From Marinomonas posidonica_A (lineage in GTDB: Bacteria > Pseudomonadota > Gammaproteobacteria > Pseudomonadales > Marinomonadaceae): a stretch of 64,000 bases of DNA. Positions 52,906 through 62,108 of this stretch are shown here, piece by piece. Location: contig NZ_JBHZSP010000004.1 of NCBI RefSeq assembly GCF_043643765.1, positions 62,001 through 126,000 of the forward strand. Reading direction: 5' to 3'. The notes under the pieces are model-generated. The model made no database searches, was not told where the DNA came from, and worked only from the letters and a program-made list of their open reading frames with translations. How positions within the stretch are numbered: the first letter of the stretch is position 1; every line of letters starts with the position of its first letter. Position numbers and translations under genes: made by a program.

Positions 52906-53604
52906 CTAAGAAGCAGAAATCTGTTCTTTCTGCTGTCTATGCTCAGCAATCCAGGCAATGACTTGTTGCTTAGTATTCACTAAATGAGCACGTAATAGAC
53001 GGGTTCCGGCCTCAACATCACCTCGCTTTGCACATTCCAAGAGCGCGTAATGATCCTGACTGGCGTGATCTCGATTATTGAGTTTTCCAATGTGCATACT
53101 GACATAGCGATTGGCTTGCAAGGTCACTCGCTGAAGGACTTGCTCCGTTAAATGGCGTCCAGCGGCTTCGTATAGTTTGCTATGGTAGTCAGAATTTAAT
53201 GGCCCCCAATCCGCAACGTTACCTGTTAGGTAAGACGCATCCATTTGCTTGAGTATGTCTTCACAGGCGGCAAATTGTGCTGCTGTCATATTGGGAATAG
53301 CACGGGCAAATAAATCTATTTCGAGCAAAATGCGAATGTCAAAGATTTCTGCAATTTCATCTAAAGAGTGCTTGGTTACCGTTGCGCCACGATTATTTTT
53401 GAATACCAACAGACCTTCGGCGTCGAGTCGCTTTAATGCCTCTCGGATCGGCATGCGTGAGACATCGTATTCCTCGGCCAGCAATTCTTGACGGATCAGA
53501 GCGCCTTCTTCTAATTCCCCCGAGAGAATTCGCTGACGTAAATCTGCCACTATGACATCCGGTAGACTTTGACGTACCACCGCTCTTTTTTGAGCCAAAT
53601 TCAT
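52906..53604 (-). CDS. GntR-family (FCD) transcriptional regulator
   Basis: A 232-residue regulator. The N-terminal winged helix (residues about 12-75, VIVADLRQRILSGELEEGALIRQELLAEEYDVSRMPIREALKRLDAEGLL) is followed by an all-helical FCD domain, whose metal-binding residues are suggested by HSLDEIAEIFDIRILLE, DYHSKLYEAAG and HYALLECAKRGD. FCD regulators bind organic acids or amino-acid metabolites and release operators of about 15 bp. It lies next to the hydroxyproline genes and is the best candidate for the shared 17-bp site. Confidence 0.88.
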   Translation of the reverse strand: MNLAQKRAVVRQSLPDVIVADLRQRILSGELEEGALIRQELLAEEYDVSRMPIREALKRLDAEGLLVFKNNRGATVTKHSLDEIAEIFDIRILLEIDLFARAIPNMTAAQFAACEDILKQMDASYLTGNVADWGPLNSDYHSKLYEAAGRHLTEQVLQRVTLQANRYVSMHIGKLNNRDHASQDHYALLECAKRGDVEAGTRLLRAHLVNTKQQVIAWIAEHRQQKEQISAS

Positions 53605-53955
53605 TACCTCATCATTTCCATTCTAGTCGTTCGATTTCGGCAAACAGAGCCCTAATCTCATTTTGACCATATCAACGCTCGGCATAGTATAGCAAAGCTA
53701 GGCAAGCCGCTGGTATGACCATCTTACTATGAATGCTCATCAAGCTTATCAAGTGTGATACCAGAGCAATACCTCCTGATGAGTATTATGTTTGAACATC
53801 ATCAAACAAAGCATTGATAGCTTCTCATTTTTCAACGCTTTGCCTTTGCCTACTATCGATAATCACAAATAGTTAATGATCATTGCCAGTACCGCTTTTT
53901 GTTACAATTAATTAGGTACTGAATTTTTTCTCCACAGCCAAGTCTGGAGCCTATT
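53605..53955. promoter_or_regulatory. Upstream region of gabDT
   Basis: About 350 bp without a gene. It contains TGTTTGA-ACATCA-TCAAACA at 53789-53808, a perfect 7-bp inverted repeat, and the paired ATCAAG repeats near 53740. GGAG stands before gabD. The inverted repeat may be an operator for the GntR or the downstream LysR regulator. No firm promoter was identified. Confidence 0.4.
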
Positions 53956-55422
53956 ATGAATGTCACACTTTCTCAGCCTGAATTGTTGAAAAGCCACTCT
54001 TATGTTGGTGGTAAATGGATTGCGGCCAAGTCGGGTAACACTTTTGCGATTACAAACCCAGCCAACGGTGAGCACATTATTGAAGTCGCTGACCTTGGTG
54101 CAGAGGAAACCACTCAAGCCGTTGAAGCGGCTGAGAAAGCACAAAAAGCATGGCAAGCACTAACCGCCAAAGAGCGCGCTACCTTATTACGTCGTTGGAA
54201 TCAACTGATTCTGGATAATCAAGATGATTTAGCCAAGTTGATGACCCTAGAACAAGGTAAACCTTTTGCAGAAGCCAAAGGGGAAGTGGCGTACGGTGCT
54301 TCTTTTATTGATTGGTTTGCTGACGAAGCTCGTCGCTTATACGGTGATGTGATTCCGACCTTCGCTAGCGATCGTCGCGTATTAACAATTAAACAAGGTA
54401 TCGGTGTGGTTGCAGCGATTACACCTTGGAACTTTCCTATTGCCATGATTACTCGTAAAGCCGGTCCAGCATTAGCGGCCGGTTGTACCATTGTCATCAA
54501 ACCTTCGGACGAAACACCTTTGTGTGCCCTTGCCTTGGCAGAGTTGGCTCATCAAGCGGGTATTCCAGCGGGTGTATTGAACGTAGTGGTGGGTAAAAAC
54601 GCTAAAGACATTGGCAGCGTACTGACCGGCAACCCAATTGTGCGTAAATTAAGTTTCACAGGTTCAACACCAGTCGGCAAGTTGTTGCTGTCACAATGTG
54701 CGCAAACCGTGAAACGTACTTCCATGGAATTAGGTGGTAACGCGCCTTTCATCGTGTTTGATGATGCAGATCTTGACGCCGCTGTAGAAGGCGCCATCAA
54801 TTCTAAATACCGTAATGCTGGTCAAACCTGTGTATGCGCTAACCGTATTCTTGTTCAAGAAGGCGTTTACGATGCTTTCGCAGAAAAACTAGCACAGCGC
54901 GTTTCCAGCTTTAAAACCGGTGATGGCTTCGCCGAAGGCGTCAACATTGGCCCTCTTATTAATGGTGCGGCGGTAAACAAGGTAGAGCAGTTGGTTGAAG
55001 ATGCTGTCACGAAAGGTGCCAGAGCGTTGATTGGTGGTTCCGTAGCACAAGCTGCAGGGGCGCAATTCTTTGAACCAACCGTCTTGACGGGCGTGACCGA
55101 AGACATGGACATTTTCTCTAATGAAATTTTTGGTCCAGTTGCGCCATTGTTTAAGTTCAAGACGGAAGAAGAAGCCGTTGCCATGGCAAACAATACCCCA
55201 TTTGGCTTGGCTTCTTATTTCTATTCCCAAAACTTAGGTCGAATCTGGCGTGTTTCTGAAGCTTTAGAATACGGCATGGTGGGCATCAATGAAGGTTTAA
55301 TTTCCAGTGAAGTTGCGCCATTCGGTGGTGTAAAAGAGTCTGGTAGCGGTCGCGAAGGTTCTAAGTATGGCATCGATGAATACGTTGAAACTAAGTATTT
55401 ATGCATGGGTGGTTTAGCTTAA
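53956..55422 (+). CDS. gabD: Succinate-semialdehyde dehydrogenase [NAD(P)]
   Basis: A 488-residue aldehyde dehydrogenase that turns succinate semialdehyde into succinate, the last GABA-degradation step. Motifs include PWNFPIAMITRKAGPALAAGCTIVIKPS near 157-184, the catalytic Glu in MELGGNAPFIVFDDAD near 262, the catalytic Cys in NAGQTCVCANRILVQ near 296, with an adjacent Cys as in GabD, and GGVKESGSGREGSKYGIDEY near the end. GGAG precedes the ATG. It is followed 101 bp later by gabT. Confidence 0.93.
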   Translation: MNVTLSQPELLKSHSYVGGKWIAAKSGNTFAITNPANGEHIIEVADLGAEETTQAVEAAEKAQKAWQALTAKERATLLRRWNQLILDNQDDLAKLMTLEQGKPFAEAKGEVAYGASFIDWFADEARRLYGDVIPTFASDRRVLTIKQGIGVVAAITPWNFPIAMITRKAGPALAAGCTIVIKPSDETPLCALALAELAHQAGIPAGVLNVVVGKNAKDIGSVLTGNPIVRKLSFTGSTPVGKLLLSQCAQTVKRTSMELGGNAPFIVFDDADLDAAVEGAINSKYRNAGQTCVCANRILVQEGVYDAFAEKLAQRVSSFKTGDGFAEGVNIGPLINGAAVNKVEQLVEDAVTKGARALIGGSVAQAAGAQFFEPTVLTGVTEDMDIFSNEIFGPVAPLFKFKTEEEAVAMANNTPFGLASYFYSQNLGRIWRVSEALEYGMVGINEGLISSEVAPFGGVKESGSGREGSKYGIDEYVETKYLCMGGLA

Positions 55423-55523
55423 ACCCTCTCTCGTTTGTTTGCTGGGTGATAACGGTCATCCATTTTAGACTTTAAGGCAAAGCCAGTGCGACATTACTGG
55501 CTTTCATAACTAAGGTAGTACAC

Positions 55524-56801
55524 ATGAAAAACGCTGATTTACAAAAACGCAAAGAAGTAGCCATTGCACGTGGCCAAGGAAACATGGCACCAGTCTATGT
55601 TGACCGAGCGGTAAACGCTGAAATTTGGGATGTTGAAGGCAAACGCCACATTGATTTTGGTGCTGGTATTGCCGTAGTCAATACGGGTCACAATCACCCA
55701 AAAGTAAAGGCCGCTGTGCAAGCACAGCTAGAGCGCTTCACACATACTTGCGTTATGGTTAGCCCTTATGAATCTGCTGTTGAGTTGGCCGAAAAGCTAA
55801 ACGCAGCAGCGCCTGGTAATACGCCGAAGAAATCCATCTTTGTAACCACAGGTGCTGAAGCCGTAGAAAACTGTGTGAAGATTGCTCGTGCTCATACTGG
55901 CCGTCCGGGTATTATCGCGTTCAATGGTGGCTTCCACGGTCGTACCAATATGACCATGGGCCTAACAGGTAAAGTGAACCCTTATAAAATTGGTTTCGGT
56001 CCATTCCCTAGCGATATCTTCCACGTGCCTTATCCAAATGACTACTTAGGCATCACTGAAGAGCAAGCACTTGCTGACCTGCAAATGCGCTTCACTTGTG
56101 ACATCGAACCTTCTCGCGTAGCTGCCATTATCATTGAGCCAGTGCAAGGTGAAGGCGGTTTCTATATGGCGTCAGCCAGCTTCCTACAGAAGCTTCGTGC
56201 GCTATGTGACGAACACGGTATTTTGTTAATACTTGACGAAATCCAAGCCGGTTTTGCTCGTACAGGAACTATGTTCTGCCACGAACAAGCCGGTATCGAA
56301 GCGGATCTGATGACGGCAGCAAAAGGCATCGCAGGCGGTTTCCCAATTGCGGCGGTAGTGGGTAAAGCGGATATCATGGACGCACCCATTCCTGGTGGTT
56401 TGGGCGGCACTTACGGAGGCTCTCCAGTAGGTTGTGCGGCTGGCCTTGCAGTATTTGACGTAATTGAAGAAGAGAAGCTGTGCGAGCGTGCCGTGCAAGT
56501 AGGTGATCACTTTGTCAAACACCTAACTGAAATGCAGCAAGCCTACCCGAACATCATTGGTGATGTGCGTAATGCAGGCGCTATGATCGCGGTAGAGTTC
56601 GTTCACGATGGCGATGTAAACAAGCCATACCCAGAGTTAGCGAAAAAATTGTCAGCGAAAGCTGCTGAAAACGGTTTGGTTCTTCTGTCTTGTGGTATTC
56701 GTGGTAACGTCATTCGTTTCCTACCAGCGTTGACTATCGAAATGAACATCATCGACGAAGGTATGGACATCTTCAAACGCTGCTTTAAAGAACTTATCTA
56801 A
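55524..56801 (+). CDS. gabT: 4-aminobutyrate aminotransferase
   Basis: A 425-residue class III PLP aminotransferase that converts GABA and 2-oxoglutarate to succinate semialdehyde and glutamate. The PLP region shows VTTGAEAVENCVKIARAHTGRPGIIAFNGGFHGRT near residue 110, the Asp LLILDEIQAGFARTGT near 238, and the PLP Lys in MTAAKGIAGGFPIAAV near 268. Length is the same as E. coli GabT (426). AAGG precedes the ATG. GabD and GabT form a pair; a terminator follows. Confidence 0.93.
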   Translation: MKNADLQKRKEVAIARGQGNMAPVYVDRAVNAEIWDVEGKRHIDFGAGIAVVNTGHNHPKVKAAVQAQLERFTHTCVMVSPYESAVELAEKLNAAAPGNTPKKSIFVTTGAEAVENCVKIARAHTGRPGIIAFNGGFHGRTNMTMGLTGKVNPYKIGFGPFPSDIFHVPYPNDYLGITEEQALADLQMRFTCDIEPSRVAAIIIEPVQGEGGFYMASASFLQKLRALCDEHGILLILDEIQAGFARTGTMFCHEQAGIEADLMTAAKGIAGGFPIAAVVGKADIMDAPIPGGLGGTYGGSPVGCAAGLAVFDVIEEEKLCERAVQVGDHFVKHLTEMQQAYPNIIGDVRNAGAMIAVEFVHDGDVNKPYPELAKKLSAKAAENGLVLLSCGIRGNVIRFLPALTIEMNIIDEGMDIFKRCFKELI

Positions 56802-56844
56802 AGACTTCCGTTCAACTTATTGCATTCCATGTTGTGAGTAGAGC

Positions 56845-56872
56845 AAGCCACTTCTTAGGAAGTGGCTTTTTT
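56845..56872 (+). terminator. Terminator of gabDT
   Basis: AAGCCACTTC and GAAGTGGCTT form a perfect 10-bp stem with a TTAG loop followed by T residues to 56872. Confidence 0.88.
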
Positions 56873-56889
56873 ATGTCGTGGCGATATTC

Positions 56890-57081
56890 TCAATGATCAT
56901 GCTTATCAAAGGAATCATAAGGAGGTAGTCCTAAGTCTTTTCTTAAATACTCTGGCAAATTACGGCTCTCTAAATGCACTTCTCGTAATTCTTCACGCCT
57001 TTTCCTTTCTTCTCTTTTTTCTTTCAACTTATTGTTTAATAGTAATATTTTTTGATTTAACCACAATAATAGTACCCACAT
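56890..57081 (-). CDS. Small membrane protein with a basic cytoplasmic tail
   Basis: A 63-residue protein. AGGAGGTGA stands 6 nt before the ATG, an almost perfect complement of the 16S tail, which strongly supports translation. The N-terminus MWVLLLWLNQKILLL is a short membrane segment. A highly charged helix (KLKEKREERKRREELREVHLE) follows, then a conserved-looking end NLPEYLRKDLGLPPYDSFDKHDH, loosely like DUF1127-type tails (LRDIGL). The function is unknown. It lies between the gabT terminator and the divergent LysR gene. Confidence 0.65.
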   Translation of the reverse strand: MWVLLLWLNQKILLLNNKLKEKREERKRREELREVHLESRNLPEYLRKDLGLPPYDSFDKHDH

Positions 57082-57188
57082 ACTCTCACCTCCTATTGAA
57101 TTATCACTTTATTCTGGAGGCAAAAGCGGGTAAAAACGAACGTTATATTCTTACGGGAAAGATTAGAAAATCTTATGGATTAAGGCCT

Positions 57189-58139
57189 ATGAATCATAGA
57201 GTGACCCATCTTAAAGCCAGTCATTATTTCTCCGTTGCCAGTCAGACCCTAAGTTACACCAAAGCCGCGGAGCAACTGAATGTTTCACAGGCCGCAGTCA
57301 GTCAACAAATTCGCTTACTGGAAGAATACCTAGGCGTACCGCTATTTTATCGTTCGGGACGTGACATGCGGCTAACCGTACAAGGTAAAGAGTTGGCGAG
57401 TCATCTCACACAAGCTTTCGAACACATTAGTCAAGGATTAGAAAGCGTCAAACTCGAGCCAGTGGAAGGAACCTTGCTCGTCTCGGGGTTACAAAGCTAT
57501 GTGTCTCTATGGCTAATGCCAAGACTGTGGCGTTTCTCAGATCTTCAAAAAGATATTACAGTAAAACTCTTCTCAGCAGACGAACGAATAGACATACATG
57601 CGGGCAAAATAGACGTCGGTATTGATGATAATAAACATTTAATAGTCGATAGAGAAGACACGGTAAAGCGGACACTTATATCGTCTGACATTATTCCTGT
57701 TTGCTCTCCATCATTAGCGGACAGAATTGGCCTATTTCAACCTACTGATTTATTAAAGTGTTGGATGATTCAGGTAGATGATTCATCTTATCAGTGGAAA
57801 GCTTGGTTTGAAGAACTGGAAATTTGCCCTATCAGAAACAAGAGCATTCTTTGGGCGGAAGTGAATTCTTGGTACATGGGGATCAGCGCCGTAAAAGCTG
57901 GCCACGGCGTCTTTTTATGTCCGAAGTTTATGGTCCAAAAAGAGCTTGATGAAGGAACACTCGTCCAACCCCACCCAAAAACATTGAATGAAAAGATCGA
58001 GTTTTATGCTTATTACGCGAAGAGCTCCCCACGCAGAGCTCGAATTGAAGCTTTTGTCGATTGGTTAAGAGAGGAAAGTAGCGGGCAGGGTGAGAGCATC
58101 CTTAAAACAAACACTCATCAACCGCTGCCTTGGCCATAA
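57189..58139 (+). CDS. LysR-family transcriptional regulator
   Basis: A 316-residue LysR regulator with the HTH near the start (FSVASQTLSYTKAAEQLNVSQAAVSQQIRLLEEYLG). The effector domain follows; its DDSSYQWKAWFEELE and GVFLCPKFMVQKEL segments fit the GcvA-like group. I start at ATG 57189 since the HTH begins 10 residues later and AAGG precedes it; the same frame is open far upstream but includes no HTH-like start. It lies just after gabDT and convergent with uxuA, so it may control the GABA genes, but a GntR type is more usual for them. Confidence 0.85.
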   Translation: MNHRVTHLKASHYFSVASQTLSYTKAAEQLNVSQAAVSQQIRLLEEYLGVPLFYRSGRDMRLTVQGKELASHLTQAFEHISQGLESVKLEPVEGTLLVSGLQSYVSLWLMPRLWRFSDLQKDITVKLFSADERIDIHAGKIDVGIDDNKHLIVDREDTVKRTLISSDIIPVCSPSLADRIGLFQPTDLLKCWMIQVDDSSYQWKAWFEELEICPIRNKSILWAEVNSWYMGISAVKAGHGVFLCPKFMVQKELDEGTLVQPHPKTLNEKIEFYAYYAKSSPRRARIEAFVDWLREESSGQGESILKTNTHQPLPWP

Positions 58140-58155
58140 TAACAAGGCTAAGACT

Positions 58156-59343
58156 CTATTCGCCTTTCAAGACATATTTCTTCAGAGCAAATTCAACACC
58201 ACGGATTTCAGCTAAGCCCTTCATTCGACCAAGAGCTGAGTAACCGGGTTTAGCGTCACGGCGTAAATCATCCATAATCTGATGACCATGATCCGGGCGC
58301 AATGGAATACCTTTGTCTATGCCAGCTTGTTGGCGACGTTGCTCTTCTTTCAATAACACCAGAATCACATCCGAAATGTCTGTATTCCCTTCTAAATGCG
58401 CTGCTTCATGAAAACTTCCCCACGTCTCTTCTCGTTGAGTCGAGCGCAAGTGAGTAAAGTAAATTCGATCTGCAAAGGTGGTCGCCATGTCGCACAAGTC
58501 GTTATCTTCGCGCACACCATAGGATCCGGTGCAGAAAGTAATGCCATTGGCTGATGAAGGGATTCGCTCAACTAACCATTCAACATCTTGCTTGGTCGAA
58601 ACAATTCGAGGCAAACCTAAAATTGGACGCGGTGGATCATCAGGGTGAACGGCTAAACTAACACCACAAGATTCCGCTATTGGTACAATATGTTCTAAAA
58701 AGTAGGCGAAATTCTCTCTTAATACGTCTTTATCAATATCATCGTATGCCGCTAATGCAGCACGAAAGTTATCTAATGAATAGCTTTCTTCGGCGCCGGG
58801 AAGTCCTGCCAATATGGTATTTATTAACTGCTCTTTTTTCTCGTCACTGAGTGCTAAGAAATAAGTTTGAGCTGCGGCTATTTCTGTCTTACTGTAACTT
58901 TTTTCGCTATTTGGTCGCTGTAAAATGAATAGATCAAACGCCGCAAAAGCGGTTTGATCAAAACGCAAGGCTCGGGAACCGTCTGGTAAGGCATAAGTAA
59001 GATCCGTTCGAGTCCAATCAAGCACCGGCATAAAGTTATAGCACACGGTTTGAATGCCACAGGCTGCAAGGTTTTGAATGCTCTTACCGTAGTTTTCAAT
59101 GTACTTTTGGTACTCACCCGTACGTTGCTTAATATCTTCATGAACGGGAATACTTTCCACAACGGACCAACGCAGACCCGCTGCTTCAATCTTATCTTTC
59201 ACCGCTTGGATGGCCGTAACGGGCCACACTTCACCATTGGGTATGTCATGTAATGCTGTAACAATGCCAGTTGCACCGGCTTGACGAATATCTTGTAAGG
59301 TTATGGAGTCATTTACTCCAAACCAACGCCATGTATGTTCCAT
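58156..59343 (-). CDS. uxuA: Mannonate dehydratase
   Basis: UxuA dehydrates D-mannonate to 2-keto-3-deoxy-D-gluconate. The 395-residue protein starts MEHTWRWFGVNDSITLQDIRQAGATGIVTALHDIP, the family N-terminus. Metal ligands of the TIM barrel are within the family blocks AVHPDDPPRPILGLPRIVST, NGITFCTGSYGVREDND and YFTHLRST (near 230-310), and PLRPDHGHQIMDD is near 345. Length equals E. coli UxuA (394). It lies 11 bp after uxuB. It is the last gene of the hexuronate operon and convergent with LysR. Confidence 0.95.
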   Translation of the reverse strand: MEHTWRWFGVNDSITLQDIRQAGATGIVTALHDIPNGEVWPVTAIQAVKDKIEAAGLRWSVVESIPVHEDIKQRTGEYQKYIENYGKSIQNLAACGIQTVCYNFMPVLDWTRTDLTYALPDGSRALRFDQTAFAAFDLFILQRPNSEKSYSKTEIAAAQTYFLALSDEKKEQLINTILAGLPGAEESYSLDNFRAALAAYDDIDKDVLRENFAYFLEHIVPIAESCGVSLAVHPDDPPRPILGLPRIVSTKQDVEWLVERIPSSANGITFCTGSYGVREDNDLCDMATTFADRIYFTHLRSTQREETWGSFHEAAHLEGNTDISDVILVLLKEEQRRQQAGIDKGIPLRPDHGHQIMDDLRRDAKPGYSALGRMKGLAEIRGVEFALKKYVLKGE

Positions 59344-59354
59344 AATAAATTCTC

Positions 59355-60821
59355 TTACTTATCTTTATTCTGAAAAGCGCTACGCATCAGGCTCTGTACT
59401 TTTGTACCAGCTAATAAGCCATCTGCTACACTCGCTAGACGAGTCAGTAACGCTTGGTCCTGAGCCAAGGTCGCGGGAAAGATATCCTTACGCTGCAACA
59501 AAGCAGGAATCAGACGCCTCCCATCATTTCGATGACGGCGCACTAATGCGAATAACTCCGTTTCAAGTGGATCATTGATACTTTGTTGATTCTGTTCGGC
59601 ATGACAAAGAAAGGTGATCCAGCCAGCAATACCAAGCTCTATCGCTGGTACCTTAAGGTGTTTTCCCTGTAATTCGGTTAAACCACTTAACCAACGTTGC
59701 GGCAGTTTTTGACTACCATCCATCGCAATTTGTTTAAGCTGATGCTGCAGGCTGTCGTTTTCAAAACGAGATAATAACTGTTGGCAATACGTTGCTAGTT
59801 CCGAATGCTTAAAACTAGGTAATGTCGGTGCGACTTCTTGCATCATATAATGCTCAAGGAAGGCTCGAATATCCTTGTCTTGCATGGCATCTGCGACCGT
59901 TTTGAAGCCTGCGATAGTACCCAAATAAGCCAATAATGAATGACTGCCATTGAGCATTCTCAGCTTCATCATTTCATAACTAGACACGTCTTCAACCATT
60001 TGCACACCAGCTGATTCCCATTGTGGACGACCCGCAGGGAAATGATCTTCCACTACCCATTGGCTAAATTGTTCGCACTTCACCACGGTAGGCTCACTGA
60101 TGCCAGTGTCCACTTTTATCATCGCAAGGTCTTGATCAGAAACAGCAGGAACAATGCGATCTACCATGGAATTTGGAAACGCGACGTTTTGTTCAATCCA
60201 TTGGGCAAATTCATCATCTTGTACTTTAGCTAGCGCCACGACCGCACCTTTGGCTCGAAGACCGTTATGAGGCATATTGTCACAAGACAGCACAGTAAAG
60301 GCTGCAAGGCCTTGCGCACGGCGCTGTTTCAATGCTTGAAGAATCAGGCCCAAAGCCGTTTTAGGTTGCGATGGATATGCCATATCATGTTGAATTTCTT
60401 GCGCATCTAATAACAACTCGCCCGTGGATGGCGCTAAGTAATAGCCTTTTTCCGTAATTGTTAAGGTGACAATCTTGGTAGCAGGCACTGTCATTTTTGA
60501 CAGTAGCGCTTCTCTTCCTTCATCAGAACCACAGAAAAATGTGTTTTTAATCGCTTTAATTTCTCTTAGATTAGCGTTGCTCGTATCCGCATATTCCACC
60601 ACATGATAACGATGCCCAGCCGCCTGCATCTGCTCAACCAACTTATGATTAGATCGAATGTTGGCACTGGCGATCATCCAATCACCACCATGAAGTGCAA
60701 GTGTTTGCTCTAGATACACAGCTTGGTGAGCACGATGAAATGCACCTAAACCAATGTGAACGATGCCAACATCATGCAAGCTTGGTTCAATTTGGCTATT
60801 TATACGTTGAATATTTGTCAT
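59355..60821 (-). CDS. uxuB: D-mannonate oxidoreductase (fructuronate reductase)
   Basis: UxuB reduces D-fructuronate to D-mannonate with NADH. The 488-residue protein belongs to the long-chain polyol dehydrogenase family. The nucleotide fold starts VGIVHIGLGAFHRAHQAVYLE near residue 18; the catalytic Lys-x5-Asn-x2-His region appears in MLNGSHSLLAYLGTIAGF near 293, and DNMPHNG near 187. ATG 60821 has GGGTGA upstream and is preferred over an ATG four codons earlier. It overlaps nothing: 12 bp separate it from the TRAP permease end. Confidence 0.93.
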   Translation of the reverse strand: MTNIQRINSQIEPSLHDVGIVHIGLGAFHRAHQAVYLEQTLALHGGDWMIASANIRSNHKLVEQMQAAGHRYHVVEYADTSNANLREIKAIKNTFFCGSDEGREALLSKMTVPATKIVTLTITEKGYYLAPSTGELLLDAQEIQHDMAYPSQPKTALGLILQALKQRRAQGLAAFTVLSCDNMPHNGLRAKGAVVALAKVQDDEFAQWIEQNVAFPNSMVDRIVPAVSDQDLAMIKVDTGISEPTVVKCEQFSQWVVEDHFPAGRPQWESAGVQMVEDVSSYEMMKLRMLNGSHSLLAYLGTIAGFKTVADAMQDKDIRAFLEHYMMQEVAPTLPSFKHSELATYCQQLLSRFENDSLQHQLKQIAMDGSQKLPQRWLSGLTELQGKHLKVPAIELGIAGWITFLCHAEQNQQSINDPLETELFALVRRHRNDGRRLIPALLQRKDIFPATLAQDQALLTRLASVADGLLAGTKVQSLMRSAFQNKDK

Positions 60822-60833
60822 GAAATCACCCAA

Positions 60834-62108
60834 TTAACCCAGCAAAGAAGGCAGCCACAATGAGATAGCCGGAACATAAGAAACCAGTAAAAGCACAACA
60901 AGGTTACAGAGTAAGAAAGGCCAAATCGCTTTTACAATGGTAGTCATTGGCAACTCACTGATCCCTGCCGCGACAAATAAACACACCCCAACAGGCGGTG
61001 TTGTTAAGCCGATAATCAGGTTCAAGACAGCCATCACACCAAAGTGAATGGGATCCATACCAATGCCTTCAGCTACTTTTAGTAAAGTAGGAAAAAGAAT
61101 AATCAATGCTGCGATGGTTTCCATAAAACCACCGACAATCAACAACACGATATTGATGATTAGGATCACTACCAATGGGTTCTCACTAATGCTAAATATC
61201 GCACTCGCTAGCATTTGTGGAATTTGCTCGCTAGTCAGAATCCAACCAAATAAGTTCGCCATGCCCACCAACAATAACAAGCTAGTTGAGCTAAGCACGG
61301 TGTCTACTAACAACTTTGGTAAGTTCTTCCAAGTCAGGCCTTTATATACAAACATCCCGACCACAAAAGCATATAGGCTTGCCATAATAGACGCTTCGGT
61401 TGGCGTGAATAGGCCGCCAATAATCCCGTACAGGATGATAAAGGTCATCAACAGAGCCCAAAAAGCCCCTTTCCCCACGACGTAAATTTCTTTTAGCGTT
61501 GCACGTTTTTCACGAGGATATTGGCGTTTCACCGCAATAATATATGCCGTTACCATCATCGCCAGCCCTAGCATTAGACCTGGTACAACACCGGCTAAGA
61601 ACATCTTGCCAACGGAAATACCACTTAAAGAACCAACAATAATCATTGGTACACTAGGTGGAATAATCGGGCCAATGGTTGATGACGCCGCGGTTACGGC
61701 TGCAGCAAAGGGTTTGTCGTAACCACTTCGAGCCATCCCTGGAATCATTACAGCACCAATGCTCGCTGTGTCCGCCACAGCAGTACCGGAAATGCCGCCA
61801 AAGATCATTGAGCCGCCAACATTCGCCAGTCCGAGACCACCACGAATATGGCCTAACAAGGCATTGCTGAAACGAATAATATAATCCGTAATATTGCCGA
61901 CATTCATTAAATTCCCCGCCAAAATAAAGCCGGGAATACAGAGTAAAACAAAGGAATCCATGCCAGCGTACAAACGCTGAGGCACTATGGTTAGCGGAAT
62001 ACCCGCCATCGTTAAATAAGTAAGCGAGGCAATACCTAAGCAAAACACAATAGGCACGCCAACAAACAACAACAGAAAGAATACGAGAAACAGTAAAATG
62101 ACTTCCAT
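60834..62108 (-). CDS. TRAP transporter large permease (DctM type)
   Basis: A 424-residue inner-membrane protein with about twelve membrane segments, the pore of a TRAP importer. The DctM pattern is seen in LVFFLLLFVGVPIVFCLGI near residue 5, GGSMIFGGISGTAVADTASIGAVMIPGM near 97, and TPPVGVCLFVAAGIS near 368. It uses a Na+ gradient to import the ligand bound by the DctP protein. Its ATG shares a base with the DctQ stop codon. Next to uxuAB it should import hexuronates or related sugar acids; this is inferred. Confidence 0.92.
   Translation of the reverse strand: MEVILLFLVFFLLLFVGVPIVFCLGIASLTYLTMAGIPLTIVPQRLYAGMDSFVLLCIPGFILAGNLMNVGNITDYIIRFSNALLGHIRGGLGLANVGGSMIFGGISGTAVADTASIGAVMIPGMARSGYDKPFAAAVTAASSTIGPIIPPSVPMIIVGSLSGISVGKMFLAGVVPGLMLGLAMMVTAYIIAVKRQYPREKRATLKEIYVVGKGAFWALLMTFIILYGIIGGLFTPTEASIMASLYAFVVGMFVYKGLTWKNLPKLLVDTVLSSTSLLLLVGMANLFGWILTSEQIPQMLASAIFSISENPLVVILIINIVLLIVGGFMETIAALIILFPTLLKVAEGIGMDPIHFGVMAVLNLIIGLTTPPVGVCLFVAAGISELPMTTIVKAIWPFLLCNLVVLLLVSYVPAISLWLPSLLG

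Noticed and set aside
52906..53604. The GntR gene as the regulator of gabDT instead of the hydroxyproline genes
   Set aside because: It is possible by position, but the duplicated 17-bp site lies only in the hydroxyproline promoters, so that assignment is preferred.
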